The translations under genes were made by a program, and so were the position numbers. A stretch of DNA of 64,000 nucleotides. Source: Oscarella lobularis (taxonomy: Eukaryota > Porifera > Homoscleromorpha > Homosclerophorida > Oscarellidae). The stretch's first letter is position 1; the number at the start of each line of letters is the position of its first letter. The DNA is taken from contig NC_089192.1 in the NCBI RefSeq assembly GCF_947507565.1, positions 1,794,690 through 1,858,689 of the forward strand, written 5' to 3'. The notes under the pieces were generated by a model. That model did not search any database. It saw nothing but the letters and a program-made list of their open reading frames with translations, and was not told the DNA's origin. This document shows positions 31,350-43,000 of this stretch, in pieces.

Positions 31350-33650
31350 CATCTTTCTTTTCCTTTTTCAGACGTGTGCATTTCCTTCTGGCACAGCATG
31401 CAAGTGGAAAAATTGCATGAACTCATCACAACGGACAATACTATTCCCTTGTTATTGTATAATAATTTTTCACTGCGTTGCGTAATCAGGTGACTTATAC
31501 TTTAAGCGGGAAGCATTGTTTTAGTTGCTCATACCTTTTTTCTTTATCACGTGCTAGAAACTCGTTTGAAATCATTTTGGTGACGTTCTTGCTCAAGCGT
31601 GTTATCTACTCCCAAAGACCTCCGAGGCCAATGAGGTGAAAGAGGCCGTACCTCTATAGCAGGGGCCGATAGAGTTGGCTTCCCCACTATGGCGAGACGC
31701 GGTGGGTCACAATAGCGGTCCCCTTGGATAACATGGGTGGCGGACTCACATCCGAGGACGCTTCACTCCCAAGGCCCATCGCCGAGGCCAATCGAGGATA
31801 AAGAGGCCGTACCCCGTGCTTCGTGGGTCAACCGAAGCTCCGGGCTCCGTGTCCACCAGGGGGCGTGGGTGAATCGCCCTCCCAACCTGAATACGCCGAA
31901 AGGACGATCGTTTGTAGCGCGAAATAACTTCCGGTTTACTTCCGTGTTTATTAAATACAAAAATTATTTTCTCGTCTATTTTACATTGCGTCGCGCCGCG
32001 CCCTAACAATAAAGAAACGCACGCGCAAAACATCCTTCCTCCCCTAAACCCCAACTGCGTAGAGCAAGAAGTGCACCATGCAATAAAACAGCACGTCCTC
32101 TGTGCTTCTGCAACGATTCATAGTGGAAGCGCTGCAGCATCGGATGATTGCATCACGGCACGATGAAATGATCATTATAGGCACGTCTATTTCCCAATTA
32201 CGGCGACAAGAAAAACGCAATCCAAATACGGACCCTTCACAACTGACCTACCGCGGCACCGACCCAGTAGGTCACAACTTCATCACCACTTCCAGAGGTA
32301 GCCGCACCTGCGTCCACAGCCACTAATGCGTTACGATCTAGATATTGCTCGCCGATAAGCATGTGACACTAGCGAATTTCTCTCTCCTCTATGAGGAGCG
32401 CTACTCGAGATGTAAGATGATACATAGAGGCTCCTGCGATCGAGCAACCATCAAGCGATCGCAGAGGCCACTGTAAGCTTATCTTGATCAGCGGCGACAA
32501 TTTACTCAAATAGACGGCGATTCTATTCTCCCTAGCACGAACCGACCCTAAACAAAACACACGTAAAAACGCTTTGACTAACTTGCCAATTTGCCAACTA
32601 AGACACTCTCGAGCAATCTCGTGTAATTTTTCAAACTGGAACTGATGGATAAGATTTCCAAGACGAAGTTGATGCTTTGAAATCGTTCAGCGTTGAAAAA
32701 AAATCCTGCTTATGACACTTAGGTTAGCTCCAATAGGCTATTCAAGACGGCGGCTTACTGCTACATATTAGCCTGCCATGATTCCAAGCATCCAAACGTC
32801 TTACCAAGAATCTGTGGAGCTCATCCCCCAATTCAACTAGGACGCTAATCAGCAAAGACAAAGTCAGTAAATTAAAAAAAGAGAAGACGAATGCAAGTAC
32901 AAGAGATTGGTGTGTACATCACCAACTTACCAGATGATTCTCGTTTCGCTTGTTAGAGTTTCGAGCAGAGGCTACGACATTTTCTATACAAACTCCATAT
33001 AAAACATTCGCAAACACACGAGAGTTTACTTAGATGTGAGTACAGTACAGTGGCACGCTCTTCGTACATTGCTGCGAGTTCACATCGATCTATAGATACA
33101 TATATGACAGGCCGTTCGGGTAAACGGGTGAGGCCCCTTTTGGGGGTTCAGAATTACAAGGGCCACGGGATTTTGGCTCGCGGCGACCGCTGCGAAAATC
33201 GTGCGCTCGCAAAACTCAAACCACATGGAGACACACCTTATAGCTTTTCTTCGCGCACCGGAGAAAAGAATTCGACATACGAGGGAGGAGAAAAGAGCTT
33301 CGAAACGGCGACGAATGAATTCGGCTCTTGGGCGATGGGGAACCACTTAGTTGCGTCGACAAACCCGTTTAACTGTAGGCATTTAGGGTACCGTTAAATG
33401 GAATATCTGCACTCGCGTCTCGAGCTCTACCTTGCGCTTCGCAAGGCGAAAATCTGTGTGTGAGACACCTTAGGGAGCCTCACTTTTTCGTAACCACGTC
33501 AGCGGGTAGAAAAAGTGCTTTGGAAAGCATCCTACTGATAGCAGAAACGTGTCCTGCCCAAAATTGAGCGAAAACGACTACACTTCTTTGACCATTACCC
33601 GGATGAGGACATCAACAACAAATGATACCCGGATAGAGGCACCAGTTGCT
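31350..33650 (+). mobile_element. Non-autonomous Helitron derivative (copy 2)
   Basis: This is the same left block (31600-31990 = 12590-12960) and right block (32330-33640 = 16200-17630) as the Rep-bearing copy. The coding interior is replaced by about 340 bp, which is shared with the inverted copy at 57.0-57.35 kb. Homology with the inverted copy begins near 31350-31370. Short frames inside are not genes. Confidence 0.75.
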
Positions 33651-34204
33651 GATTGAGTGAACCAGTCGGTATTGCTGATTACAATGGATTCACAAAACAA
33701 AACCGCGAGGTAATTAAGCTTAGGAGAGTAGCACGTTGGAGATATCGGGGTTTCGTCCAATAATGATGTCAGTTTCACCTACAGTACAAACGGAATAGGA
33801 ACACGGCATGCTGCAAATCACGTGCAAACAGAAGCCAATAACGTGTTTGTGATAGCAACACCATCAACCTATATGAATTAGCGCTTCCGCCAGACCCGCT
33901 TCGGTTATTCAACGTGCCAGAACGAGAGGTGGGAGAAGAGGGCACTCGGGCAACGTGTTGTAAGCCTGATTTCTCTAGGATTTGGATAATGCTAGTCAGA
34001 CCAAAAGACCCACAAGCATTGTACAAATTGATCATTAATATTAGTGAATAGAAAGAAAATTACTCTGCATGTCTTTCAGAAGTCAACGGACTTCCCATGC
34101 CAATGTAACAGAAAAACAGTACTGGTAATGTAATGGCAAAATGCTATAAACATAGGTAAATAACAGCATGTAGCCTTTCAGCCAAATACTTCCACAGAGA
34201 CAAA
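33651..34204. other. Intergenic, nothing recognised
   Basis: This lies between the Helitron derivative and the minus-strand Death/phosphorylase cluster. No open frame, repeat or RNA gene is supportable. Confidence 0.5.
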
Positions 34205-34216
34205 AGGGGAGTATCA

Positions 34217-34267
34217 CAATGAATATAGGTAGGGTCGATATTTCAGAAAGTAGCACACGAACGCAGT
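34217..34267 (-). pseudogene. 3' tail of a second nucleoside-phosphorylase copy
   Basis: On the minus strand AFVCYFLKYRPYLYSL-stop matches the terminal AFVCHLLKRRPYLFSL-stop of the Death-phosphorylase gene at 36170-36220. The untranslated bases after the stop also match (CATTGTGATA). Only the last 17 codons survive, and they lie downstream of a Death-domain exon, as if a former second fusion gene had lost its core. Confidence 0.75.
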
Positions 34268-34428
34268 ACCATTCCAATATTTTTTGATCAAAGCCTTCGC
34301 GGTTTAATTTTTTTGAGATACGATGCTCGATACAATAATGGTGAGTAGGTAGTTACACTGTCATTGTAGGCCTAAAAATAACACTGAGACCTAGCTGTGC
34401 ATACAAATTGAAGCAAAAGAAGAGATCC

Positions 34429-36090
34429 TTACCAGAAAAAAATTGAGGCTACGTCTTTTAAGTAGCCTACGTCCTTCATAGAAGAAATAAAGTGCCTGCA
34501 GGCTGCTCTTCTGCCGAATTTGTTCGCCCACGCGTCCAGCATATCTAGAGCACTTTCGTGATCGTTCCGTTTTTCTCCTAACGCATGCAGTTGGAAACGC
34601 TGGAAGGGTTTTGGTCCCAAATATCTGCCAACAAGTTTCCAAACTGGTTGAATGCGCTCAGCCGCTCGAAGTATTTCGGGTCCAGTCATTGCGGTTCATT
34701 ATGGTAGTCCTCATCAAATAGAGAAGAGATTTCTGCAAGAAAAGTACTACTGAAATATATTTATAATGGCGATGCATGCCTTCGTCTTCACCTGTGAAAG
34801 GAGCAGACCGAGGCCCAGTTTTGTCCTCAACACGAGGCCCTAAAACTAAATTATTTAAACAACCAATCACTTTGGAAATCTGCTGTCTTCTAAAGGCGGA
34901 AGGAGAACTAGTCCGAATGAAAGCCAAGTCTTTTCTTGGCCCTATCGTTTTTTTTGAGAGTGAAAAGCATCAGTGCGACTCGTATAATCATTTCTTGTTA
35001 CCTCATCAGCAGGGAGTTCTGTAGCTCCATCTTCACTCAAAAGGGCTAAGAAACACGGATATTCAGATTGCCTTGCAGCATCGGCCAGGGAGTGTGCTGT
35101 GGCGCTGAGTTACTCCATGTAGAAAGACGTTTATCTGCCGTCTTGCGTTCCACCTGGTCAGCTTCTGCATGACAAGCCCGCAAATTCTCTTTCAAAGCTT
35201 CTTTTCCTGCACTTTCTTTCTTCAAAAAGTTTATTATACCACAGCATGTCTTGTAGGATACGAAGTCAATGTGGTTATGACGAGGAGCAAGAAGATCTCG
35301 TACATTGTCTACAACCGTTTCCTTTCTATCCGAATCGCTAGACTTTGTTGAAGTCTCTATCTTCTTGTCAATAGTTGCTTTTTTGTACGCCAGAGGAGAC
35401 TCTTTCAGCTGTTTTAATTTGGTAAAGCCGATGTACCAGAGACGGCTACCCGTCACATGACTCCATTTTTGAAGAATTTCTTTTCCGGTTTTTATTAGAT
35501 TATTAAGAAGTTTGAAACATTCCCGCTCTTCTAGAATGAATCGGACCACACACTACGAAATCCAATGCTTTATCCTGCTCTTGTAATGTTATCATTCCTT
35601 CCACTATAGAACCGTCTATAGTGTATCATCAACCAAACGACAGGCTCTAAGCCATGAAAACACATTGCGAACGTTGGCACTGAAGAAACGGCATTGTTCC
35701 TGGAGTGATTATGTTCGTCTCTCTAGCTCGTCTCAGTCGACGCCCAACGCAAATCGTCATCTCAGGATTTTCACACCACACACCAGATGGACTTTTCTCC
35801 TCCAGCAGAGCTGAAAACCGATAAGTGTTTCATTTACTAGGAAGCTCATAGCAAATTTCCAAAAGGCACAGGTGCCGAAATGGTTCGTCTGTGTTTTTCC
35901 ATTTTCGCTTTTCGAAGGCTTCAAGTGCACTCTGGATGTCATCATGTAGCTGTTCCGGGGGGGAGAGCAGACAAGAAAAACTTGAAAAGCCGAATTCGAA
36001 GGACACAAAAGCGGACCAATGATATTCTGACATAATTAAGTTAGATCCAAAATGATCGGACTGTCCTGAGTAACATGTCACCAACACGTG
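34429..36090 (-). CDS. Death-domain gene, minus strand, partly resolved exons
   Basis: The C-terminal exon (34689-34429) is a Death domain: MTGPEILRAAERIQPVWKLV, then LGPKPFQRF, LDMLDAWANKFGRR and HFISSMKDVGYLKDVASIF. Upstream minus-strand pieces probably belong to it: about 34927-34776 (QQISKVIGCLNNLVLGPRV), 35090-34990 (SLADAARQSEYPCFLALL), 35549-35046 (a Lys-rich frame with FVSYKTCCGIINFLKKESAG) and 36087-35830 (PPEQLHDDIQSALEAFEKRK). I do not recognise the upstream domains and could not fix all splice sites. The gene lies just downstream of the Death-phosphorylase gene on the same strand. Confidence 0.5.
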
Positions 36091-36169
36091 AGTAAATGCA
36101 AAATATTGCTACAGAAATCGCCAAAAACTCGATGAGCAGTTTTTACAGCTAGAGAACAAAGGGAGTATA

Positions 36170-37635
36170 TCACAATGAAAATAGGTAGGGTCGACGTTTC
36201 AGCAAGTGGCACACAAACGCTGTGGCCGAAGCAGCGCAATATTTTTTATAGTAATCCATTCTCGATTTTTTTGATCCAAAATTAGAAACACCTTTCACGA
36301 AGATAGCCTTCGCGCGTTTGTCGTTGCTCCTGACGCTGTGAAAAAAAGCGTATCCTTCCATGTCATATCCTGCCAACTCCGCTTGCCCAACTTCTTTAGC
36401 CAGGCGACAAAAATCAATCCTTTCATTGACCACGTCACCAGAGTACACGTTCATTGTGTGAAGTTTAGGTTTCTGACGTGATCCTGCATTTCTTATGCGT
36501 GCGCACTCTTTCTCAGTGCGCCAAATTAATCCTTTTCCCTTATCAGTGACGACGTAACCTTCGTCAACGAGATGCTGCACAGCTTCTCCCAACACGTCTA
36601 GCGTGATAAGTTCTGGGTCCCACTTATCGTTTTTACGCAGCAACGCTTCATGAACGTCGTCGACATCTTTAGCAGATCTTTCAGCCGACTCCGACTATAA
36701 TTCAAAACATTAAAAACGTGTTTGAAATGAATGTAGGTACTACGGTACCTCTGCAAGTATAGAATTCTGTAGATCTATAGGACATGGAGTGGCTCGCAAT
36801 TTTTCAGGAATCAAATCTAACCAATCCGTATTATCGCTTTTTGCGTCAACGCTGACCATTTTCTTTAGATCGTCGTCCAATTCTATGTATTCAGCATTCG
36901 CATCACGTTCGCCACTCTGAAGTTTCTTCCCGGAATTGCGAGTGATTTTGAAAGGAACCATAACGTCACCGAGATGCACGTCGCTTTCCTTCCTTCCAGC
37001 GCAACATCCCACCATAGCGATCACTGAAGGACTCAAAGCTGTTTGGAACAGATTAGTTACCAACTGAAATGTTTCTTCGCGTCCTTCGCTTGAAGGGGTC
37101 ATAAGAGCGATTCGAAAAGGACGAACATTCGCTTCTTTATTGACGAAAAAATTTGGCCAATGAATATCCAAAGTGACGACGCCAAGACCGGTAGAGCCTT
37201 TCTTGGGGTGATCGTGAGGCGGAGAAATTGTATTGCCGGTGGCATTCTTCAGAACGGCGCGAGCTGCCTGGACTTCGCTTTCATTGACTGCCACCAAACA
37301 TAAGTCGACTTCATGCGACAAATTTCCTGAACATGCAATGCTTTGATTAAGCACAGTTCTGTGCAGCTCTCCGTATTTCTTCCTAATTTGACATGCGTTC
37401 ACACCAACCGCCTCAAAGGCCGCAAGAAGCTGGCCAACGGTTGGTGATTTTGCCCTTTTCCACGCCTCTAGCACCTTGACCATGCGCACGAAGTTGCCAC
37501 CGTACGATTTGCAAATGTCTTCAACTTCTTCGACGCTGAAAAGACAGCCGAGATCTTCCCATGTTGAGCCTTTGACAGCTGCGCATGCCTTCATCAAGTC
37601 CTCTGAAACTTGATCGTCGTCCGCCGGAAAGGTAC
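36170..37635 (-). CDS. Death domain-nucleoside phosphorylase fusion
   Basis: Exon 37635-36749 follows acceptor CTTTTTCAG in phase 1 and splices through GTACCG...TTATAG to exon 36694-36170. The N-terminal 85 residues are a Death domain (DLMKACAAVKGSTWEDLG; MVKVLEAWKRAKSPTVGQLL). The rest is a PNP/UDP nucleoside phosphorylase fold: DLCLVAVNESEVQAAR, MVGCCAGRKESDVHLGDVMV, VYSGDVVNERIDF, GYDMEGYAFF, IFVKGVSNFGSKK. Such domains cleave N-glycosidic bonds of nucleosides. The usual base-contacting Asp of GVSD is Asn here. The 5' exons are not visible because the N gap starts 44 bases upstream, and the Death exon begins in mid-protein phase, so the gene is 5'-incomplete. A role as a death- or immune-signalling effector is inference. 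Confidence 0.75.
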
Positions 37636-37678
37636 CTGAAAAAGAATTTTAGAAAAGATAATTTAGTCTCAAAAGGAC

Positions 37679-37878
37679 NNNNNNNNNNNNNNNNNNNNNN
37701 NNNNNNNNNNNNNNNNNNNNNNNNNNNNNNNNNNNNNNNNNNNNNNNNNNNNNNNNNNNNNNNNNNNNNNNNNNNNNNNNNNNNNNNNNNNNNNNNNNNN
37801 NNNNNNNNNNNNNNNNNNNNNNNNNNNNNNNNNNNNNNNNNNNNNNNNNNNNNNNNNNNNNNNNNNNNNNNNNNNNNN
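37679..37878. other. Assembly gap (200 N)
   Basis: A run of 200 undetermined bases directly upstream (minus strand) of the Death-phosphorylase gene. Its missing 5' exons may lie in or beyond this gap. Confidence 1.
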
Positions 37879-38640
37879 AAGTGTTGATGAATTTTCAGCA
37901 AAGAAATTGCCTAAAATGCACATTTCGATTATCACACGGGTCTGCTTTTAGTATGACGATTTACATAATATTGAATTTGTTAGAGCAAGTCTGCCTAAAT
38001 TATAAAAACTCAGTAAATCAAATGAGAATTTTCACTTCACGTACCAAAGTCAGAGTCGGCCTTCAGCCTATACGTTTCATATCTAGAAAGCGTAAGAACA
38101 AAAAAGTAACTTTTCATCTTCATCTCCCAACCTGCATTTCCTTTCAGTTTGTCTCCTAAAAAATAAGACATCAGAGCTGGGTTCAGAAATGGCAAAGAGT
38201 ATGTTCTTTCTATAGTATCAGTGGTACTGATAAGCAGTTTTGCTATTGTTAGGCTCCCAATACTGAATAGAGCAAAGGGAGGAGAGGATTGTATTTATAG
38301 TGGGTAATTCAATTACCGCGTGAAAGGTTAAACAGGATATAAAAAGATATGGGTCCAATTCGATTAGGTGCTCCTCCTTACCTATTCCTTGCCAACTCTT
38401 TGGCTGAAATACGTAAGAGAATCGTTCAAAAATTCCGTTGCGAATTTCTACAGATTTCTGCTGTCCCTTCGGCTTTTTCGTCTAAAATCAACAGTACGCT
38501 CTACCGTGGCCTCGTCAGATTCACACACATACCTTTCCAAACTCTAGCAGCAAACTAAATCAAAGGGTGAGATTCGAAGACAGGTAAAAATCAATCAAAC
38601 GTTTGGACTCCGTGCGACGGTAAAAGAGTTTCGTTATAGG
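37879..38640. other. Intergenic, no supportable gene
   Basis: Short frames exist on the plus strand (for example 38349-38558), but none has a domain, splice context or repeat support. The retrotransposon copy begins at about 38641. Confidence 0.5.
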
Positions 38641-39722
38641 ACTGTAGTGTACGTGCATATATACGGGACCAGTAGTGGACGTTACATCATAATAAAGACA
38701 TCGTGCTTGCCAGATCCTACGTGGTGTAAGGAGTGGGATTCGAACCCACGCCCACTTTCATGGTCACCGCGCACGATGAAGATGAACTAGAAACGATATC
38801 TGCGGTACAGAGACAACAGGACAGTAGGCAAAGTGGGAAGAAGGAATGTACACGATGTGGGAGAAAGCAGGCTTTCCGGAAGTGTCCTGCCTGGAGAAAA
38901 ACGTGCTTGAAATATCAAGGGGCGAATCATTTTGCACACATGTGTCGCACAAAAACGGTGAACTCAGTGGTGCAGGAAAAAGGATGCGAACAAAAGGGAA
39001 ATGCGAAAGATGAGACTCAGCCCCAGCGCGCAGGAGATCAGAGAGAGAGTTCAAGTAACAACCGAGAAAAGCAACAGTCTGACGACACGGCAAGGACGAG
39101 AAAACAAGGGACACAATTAGAGAAAACACACGAGGGGCCAATATATACAATAAAAGATGCAGAGAGCAATGAAGATGTCTGGCGGGTTATGGCCCAAAAG
39201 AATGGGACGGAGGTCATGTTTAAAGTTGACACGGGAGCGGAGGCCAGTATATTGCCGAGAACCGTCTAAAACAGATTACTGCATAGACCTCAATTATTGG
39301 CGTCAAAGGCAAGGATTATAAGGTACGGTGCCAAGGAGTCCATACCGGTGGAAGGACAATGCATTTGCCAGGTTACGCTGGTGAACGGCACAACTCGGCA
39401 CCTTCGATTCTTACTAGGATTGCGGGCAACTCGACACATGGACCTAATTTCTGTGGCAGCTGTCCTGATAAAATCCCCGTCAGCGAAACACGACTCAGTT
39501 CTAGAAGGAGCTGGAAAATTTGATGAGAAAGTTGAAATGAACTCAGTAGTGAGCTCATTCCGCGAGATTTTCGGAGGGATTGGATTTCTCAAGTCATTCC
39601 TGTACACAATGCACCTGAAAGAAGAGGCCCAAGCGTATGCAGTTGCAACTCCTCGAAGAGTCCCACTTCCCTATTACGACAAATTGGAGAGCTTAGGTAC
39701 ACCGAGTGTATGCGTCGAATAA
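38641..39722 (+). mobile_element. LTR retrotransposon fragment with gag-protease-RT start (copy 2)
   Basis: The LTR end (38641-38721, AATAAAG) and primer site are followed by an internal deletion that removes the first two thirds of gag. The frame 38761-39269 then covers the zinc knuckles (the second has Cys to Tyr, CLKY) and a retroviral-type aspartic protease signature VDTGAEASILP. In the next frame, 39297-39722 continues the protease/RT linker and the start of reverse transcriptase (LKSFLYTMHLKEEAQAYAVA, TPRRVPLPYYDKLESLG). It is then cut off at a TAA microsatellite. Not autonomous. Confidence 0.85.
38722..38752 (+). other. Primer-binding site with 31-nt match to tRNA-Leu 3' end
   Basis: The 31 bases from TGGTGTAAGGAG through GGGATTCGAACCCACGCC are the reverse complement of a tRNA-Leu acceptor stem and whole T-arm. 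Ordinary primer sites match about 18 nt. It is not a tRNA gene, because the D-arm and anticodon parts are absent. Confidence 0.8.
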
Positions 39723-39752
39723 GTAGTAGTAATAATAATAATAATAACAATG
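39722..39752. repeat. TAG/TAA trinucleotide microsatellite
   Basis: AAGTAGTAGTAATAATAATAATAATAAC at the broken end of the retrotransposon. From here to 40097 I see nothing else. Confidence 0.9.
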
Positions 39753-40097
39753 ACGATATGAGAAATTAGAAACAGACTATATAGGAACTTCATGCAATAG
39801 CAGGCTAGTTGCCTTTTTACTCTAATAGTAACTACGGATAAGAAATTTGCAAACGGACAACAGAGGTATATAAGTAGTGTCTCTGCAGGGAAAGGGACTG
39901 AGTATTGGCGCGCGTGCAAATGGACCGCTCAGACGCTTCTGTTCGGATTCCCGTCACTTCTCCTGCTGCGAAAATACAAAAAGCACGGCGACTAACTAAC
40001 GGCGTTGCACTAAGGTCGATTTGAGTAAAAATAGGGATTCTTTTTGTGATAGCACTCTCACTGGAATACATTTTCCTTTTTACTCGTCCACTTCTTC

Positions 40098-43000
40098 TTA
40101 CTTCTCCTCGTTGTTGTCGTCGCCATTCTTCTTTTCCTTTTCCAAGATTGTGATTTTGCCCTACAAAATCAAACTTTTATTTTAATTAAAAGGGGGATTC
40201 ATACGCTTTTTACTTTTCTAGCGTCCACGTGCACTGTCATTCCCGTCTAAACACAATAGATTATGTAGTAGAGCCATACATCATTATTAACTAATTATTT
40301 CTACTTTCAATCGTTTCATCAAACCACCAGACACGCCGACCACTGTCGGCAAACCCAGCTCCCTCGCTACAACAGCAGAATGCGAAAGGAGGCTAACGAG
40401 AACAAAACGAAGTCCTACTAGTGGTGCTATGAGTCTATAACTCATACCTTCCCCTTTCAATCAGCAATCCTGATCCTGAGCAAATGGGATAGAAAGGAAC
40501 CCTGCCGGGATCAGTCCTCGCCGTCACCAGAATCTCGCCGTTCATTCCACGCGCTTCGTCAATGCTCTTCACAACGCGAACTTTGCCTTGAATCACGCCC
40601 GGACAGCAAGCGGTTCCCATCAGATCGTTTGGATCAGACGAAGCTTGAGCCTTGGGAGTAAATAGGAGAAACCGTAGTCTAAAAAAAGCAGGTCAAAAAT
40701 GCTAGCAACCTCGTGTTCTTTGAGAAGATCGAGTATGGCCGGAAAACCCATGTAGCAGCCAGCTGCTCCGCGTGTCAGAAATCGCTCAGGAGGAGGAAGG
40801 GACTAAAAACAGCGCTCAGCCCTGCAATGCTTGCGCGTGCATTGAATGTACCTTTCTGTATTCGTCAATTTCCTCTCGACGAATAGCGACAAGACGACGA
40901 AGATTGTTGGTTACAGATCGACCCTCGTTGAACGCATACAGTTCATCGAGAGTCAAATAGAAGACATCCTAAAATAAACTTCATCTATCTATGTATCACT
41001 CAATTTCTTGATGCGTACCTCCTTGTCATCCGTTAGTCCCAGTTTTTTCAAATTCAATCCAACCGCACGGAATAGCGAACGGATGATACCCCACAGTTTC
41101 GCGCGGGCGAAGCGCATATTTTCACGGTGCTTCACGGCTAGAACACTCATTGAAAACTCTAAATGACTCTGATTATATCTGACCTCTTCTGGTGTGCGAG
41201 AGAATCCAATTGAAGAATATCCTGTAGTAAAACGGCAACGACTTCGATACGACTTCTTCCGCGTTTGTTTTGATTTCGTGCTCGCGCTTTTCCATCGCGT
41301 CAACCGAATAGGAACCAGAACGAACGTATCCACGCAATGTATCTAAGATGAAACCTAAACGCGCAACGTTCATACTTTTGTGAATGAGTAAAAGTCTCAA
41401 ACTCAACTCACTCGGATCGTCGAGCAAAGTGCTCGACTCCAATTTCAGTTCATCAACACATCGAAATCCGTATAAGGTCAGAAAGGTTTTGATGCGATGA
41501 GCAACTTCCACCTGACGATGCAAACGTCTTTCACTTCTTTTCGCATCCTTTTTATCTCTTCTACCTTTTGTCCTTCAATGTCGACGCCATTCTCGCTGTT
41601 GGTGCGACGATTCGACGAGGCAACTGACGATCGTCGGGCGCGCACTTTTCCTTGAGAGACGTCCGAGTCGCCGCCACTCGGTTCACCGACCGTCTCAATA
41701 CCGAGCTGATGATTGACGAGATACGTGAGCTCTTCTCTCTCAGTCAAGAACCATTCTCGCAGAGAAGAACCTAGAGAGCCGCTCAGTGGTCGCATTGTAA
41801 ATGGAATTCTGAGGGCTTAGTTCCCCATCTAACCTGACGTGTCAATGTACTCCGCTATGCTCATAAGCATTTTTGTCGGCTTTGTACTTTCAACGTCTCC
41901 TTGCCCGCAAAGAAGATCATTTTGTAGTGACTGAGCCTACGTAAAGTAGAGCGCACAACATAGTCGCGTCGATAACTGCTTCGTTTCTGTTTTTCTCACT
42001 TTATCACCATCGCCCTTGCAGAGAAGAGAGCTGACGAGCTTCTTCAGTATGCCAAAAAAGAGAATGACGTACGAGTCATTGATGACGGGTACCTCCCATC
42101 TGTCAACAACGTTCTAAAAAAAGACGAATTACCACTAAACAAACGAACGCGAGTGGCGAGACTCACCGTCAACAACTTTTTGAAATATTCTATCTGCTCA
42201 GTCAGCGACAATTTTTCAAAGTCAGTTGCTAAGGCTGCCGTGTAATGCTGATTGAAATTTTCAAAGAAACCCTCAACAAGAGCGTCAATGCGGTAGACTA
42301 CATCAGGTTAGCACATAAAGCATTAGAGGATAGGCAAAGGGAAGACCAACGTACTATTATGTGCTACGCCAGCCCATACTTTCATCTTTGCCCATATGCC
42401 ATACTTTGGTGCGGTGTCGCGAATTCGACCCAACTCCTGCTCCAAGTCGCCCTCGAGACTCTAGCAAAAAATGCAGACATAAAATTAAAGTGGTGTATAT
42501 TATCTTTTACCTGCTTAACTCCCATCATCGTATCCATGAACTTGCCCGTATTGCCAATGGGAATGCAGGCAAGACAGCGATACCAATTCACGAGATTGTA
42601 GTAGATGTTACCGCGAACGTAGCCGAGCATGTTTCGCAAAAACGGCTCGTGCCGTTTAACTACCGTCTCGGGAACGCCAGCAACCAAGAGAGACGAAGTA
42701 TAAACCTAAATAAAATTGTACCAATTAAATACGTCATAAAATTGAATTAATTAAAGCAACTGCCCTGCCGTATACGTAGGAAGCAAAGGAGAACGTCAGG
42801 GGCGTTGTGACTCCGCTGTACGACTCCACAGTGTTGGAATTGTCCCACAGAGTGGGCAAAGATCCGACTGCAGACAGATTGAAGAAGCACGAAGGTGGAA
42901 GGGTCAGAATGGGCCTCGTTTGCAGACAATAGAGAACGCCTAGAAAACACTGGGTGTCCAAAACAGATCTTACAGTTACAGAAGTATGTATATGCACTAT

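Noticed and set aside
37521-37935. Open frames across the second N run
   Set aside because: They are mostly undetermined bases; only the flanking Death exon is real.
38722-38752. Apparent tRNA-Leu gene
   Set aside because: Only the T-arm and acceptor 3' strand are present, on the minus strand, directly after an LTR. It is a primer-binding site.
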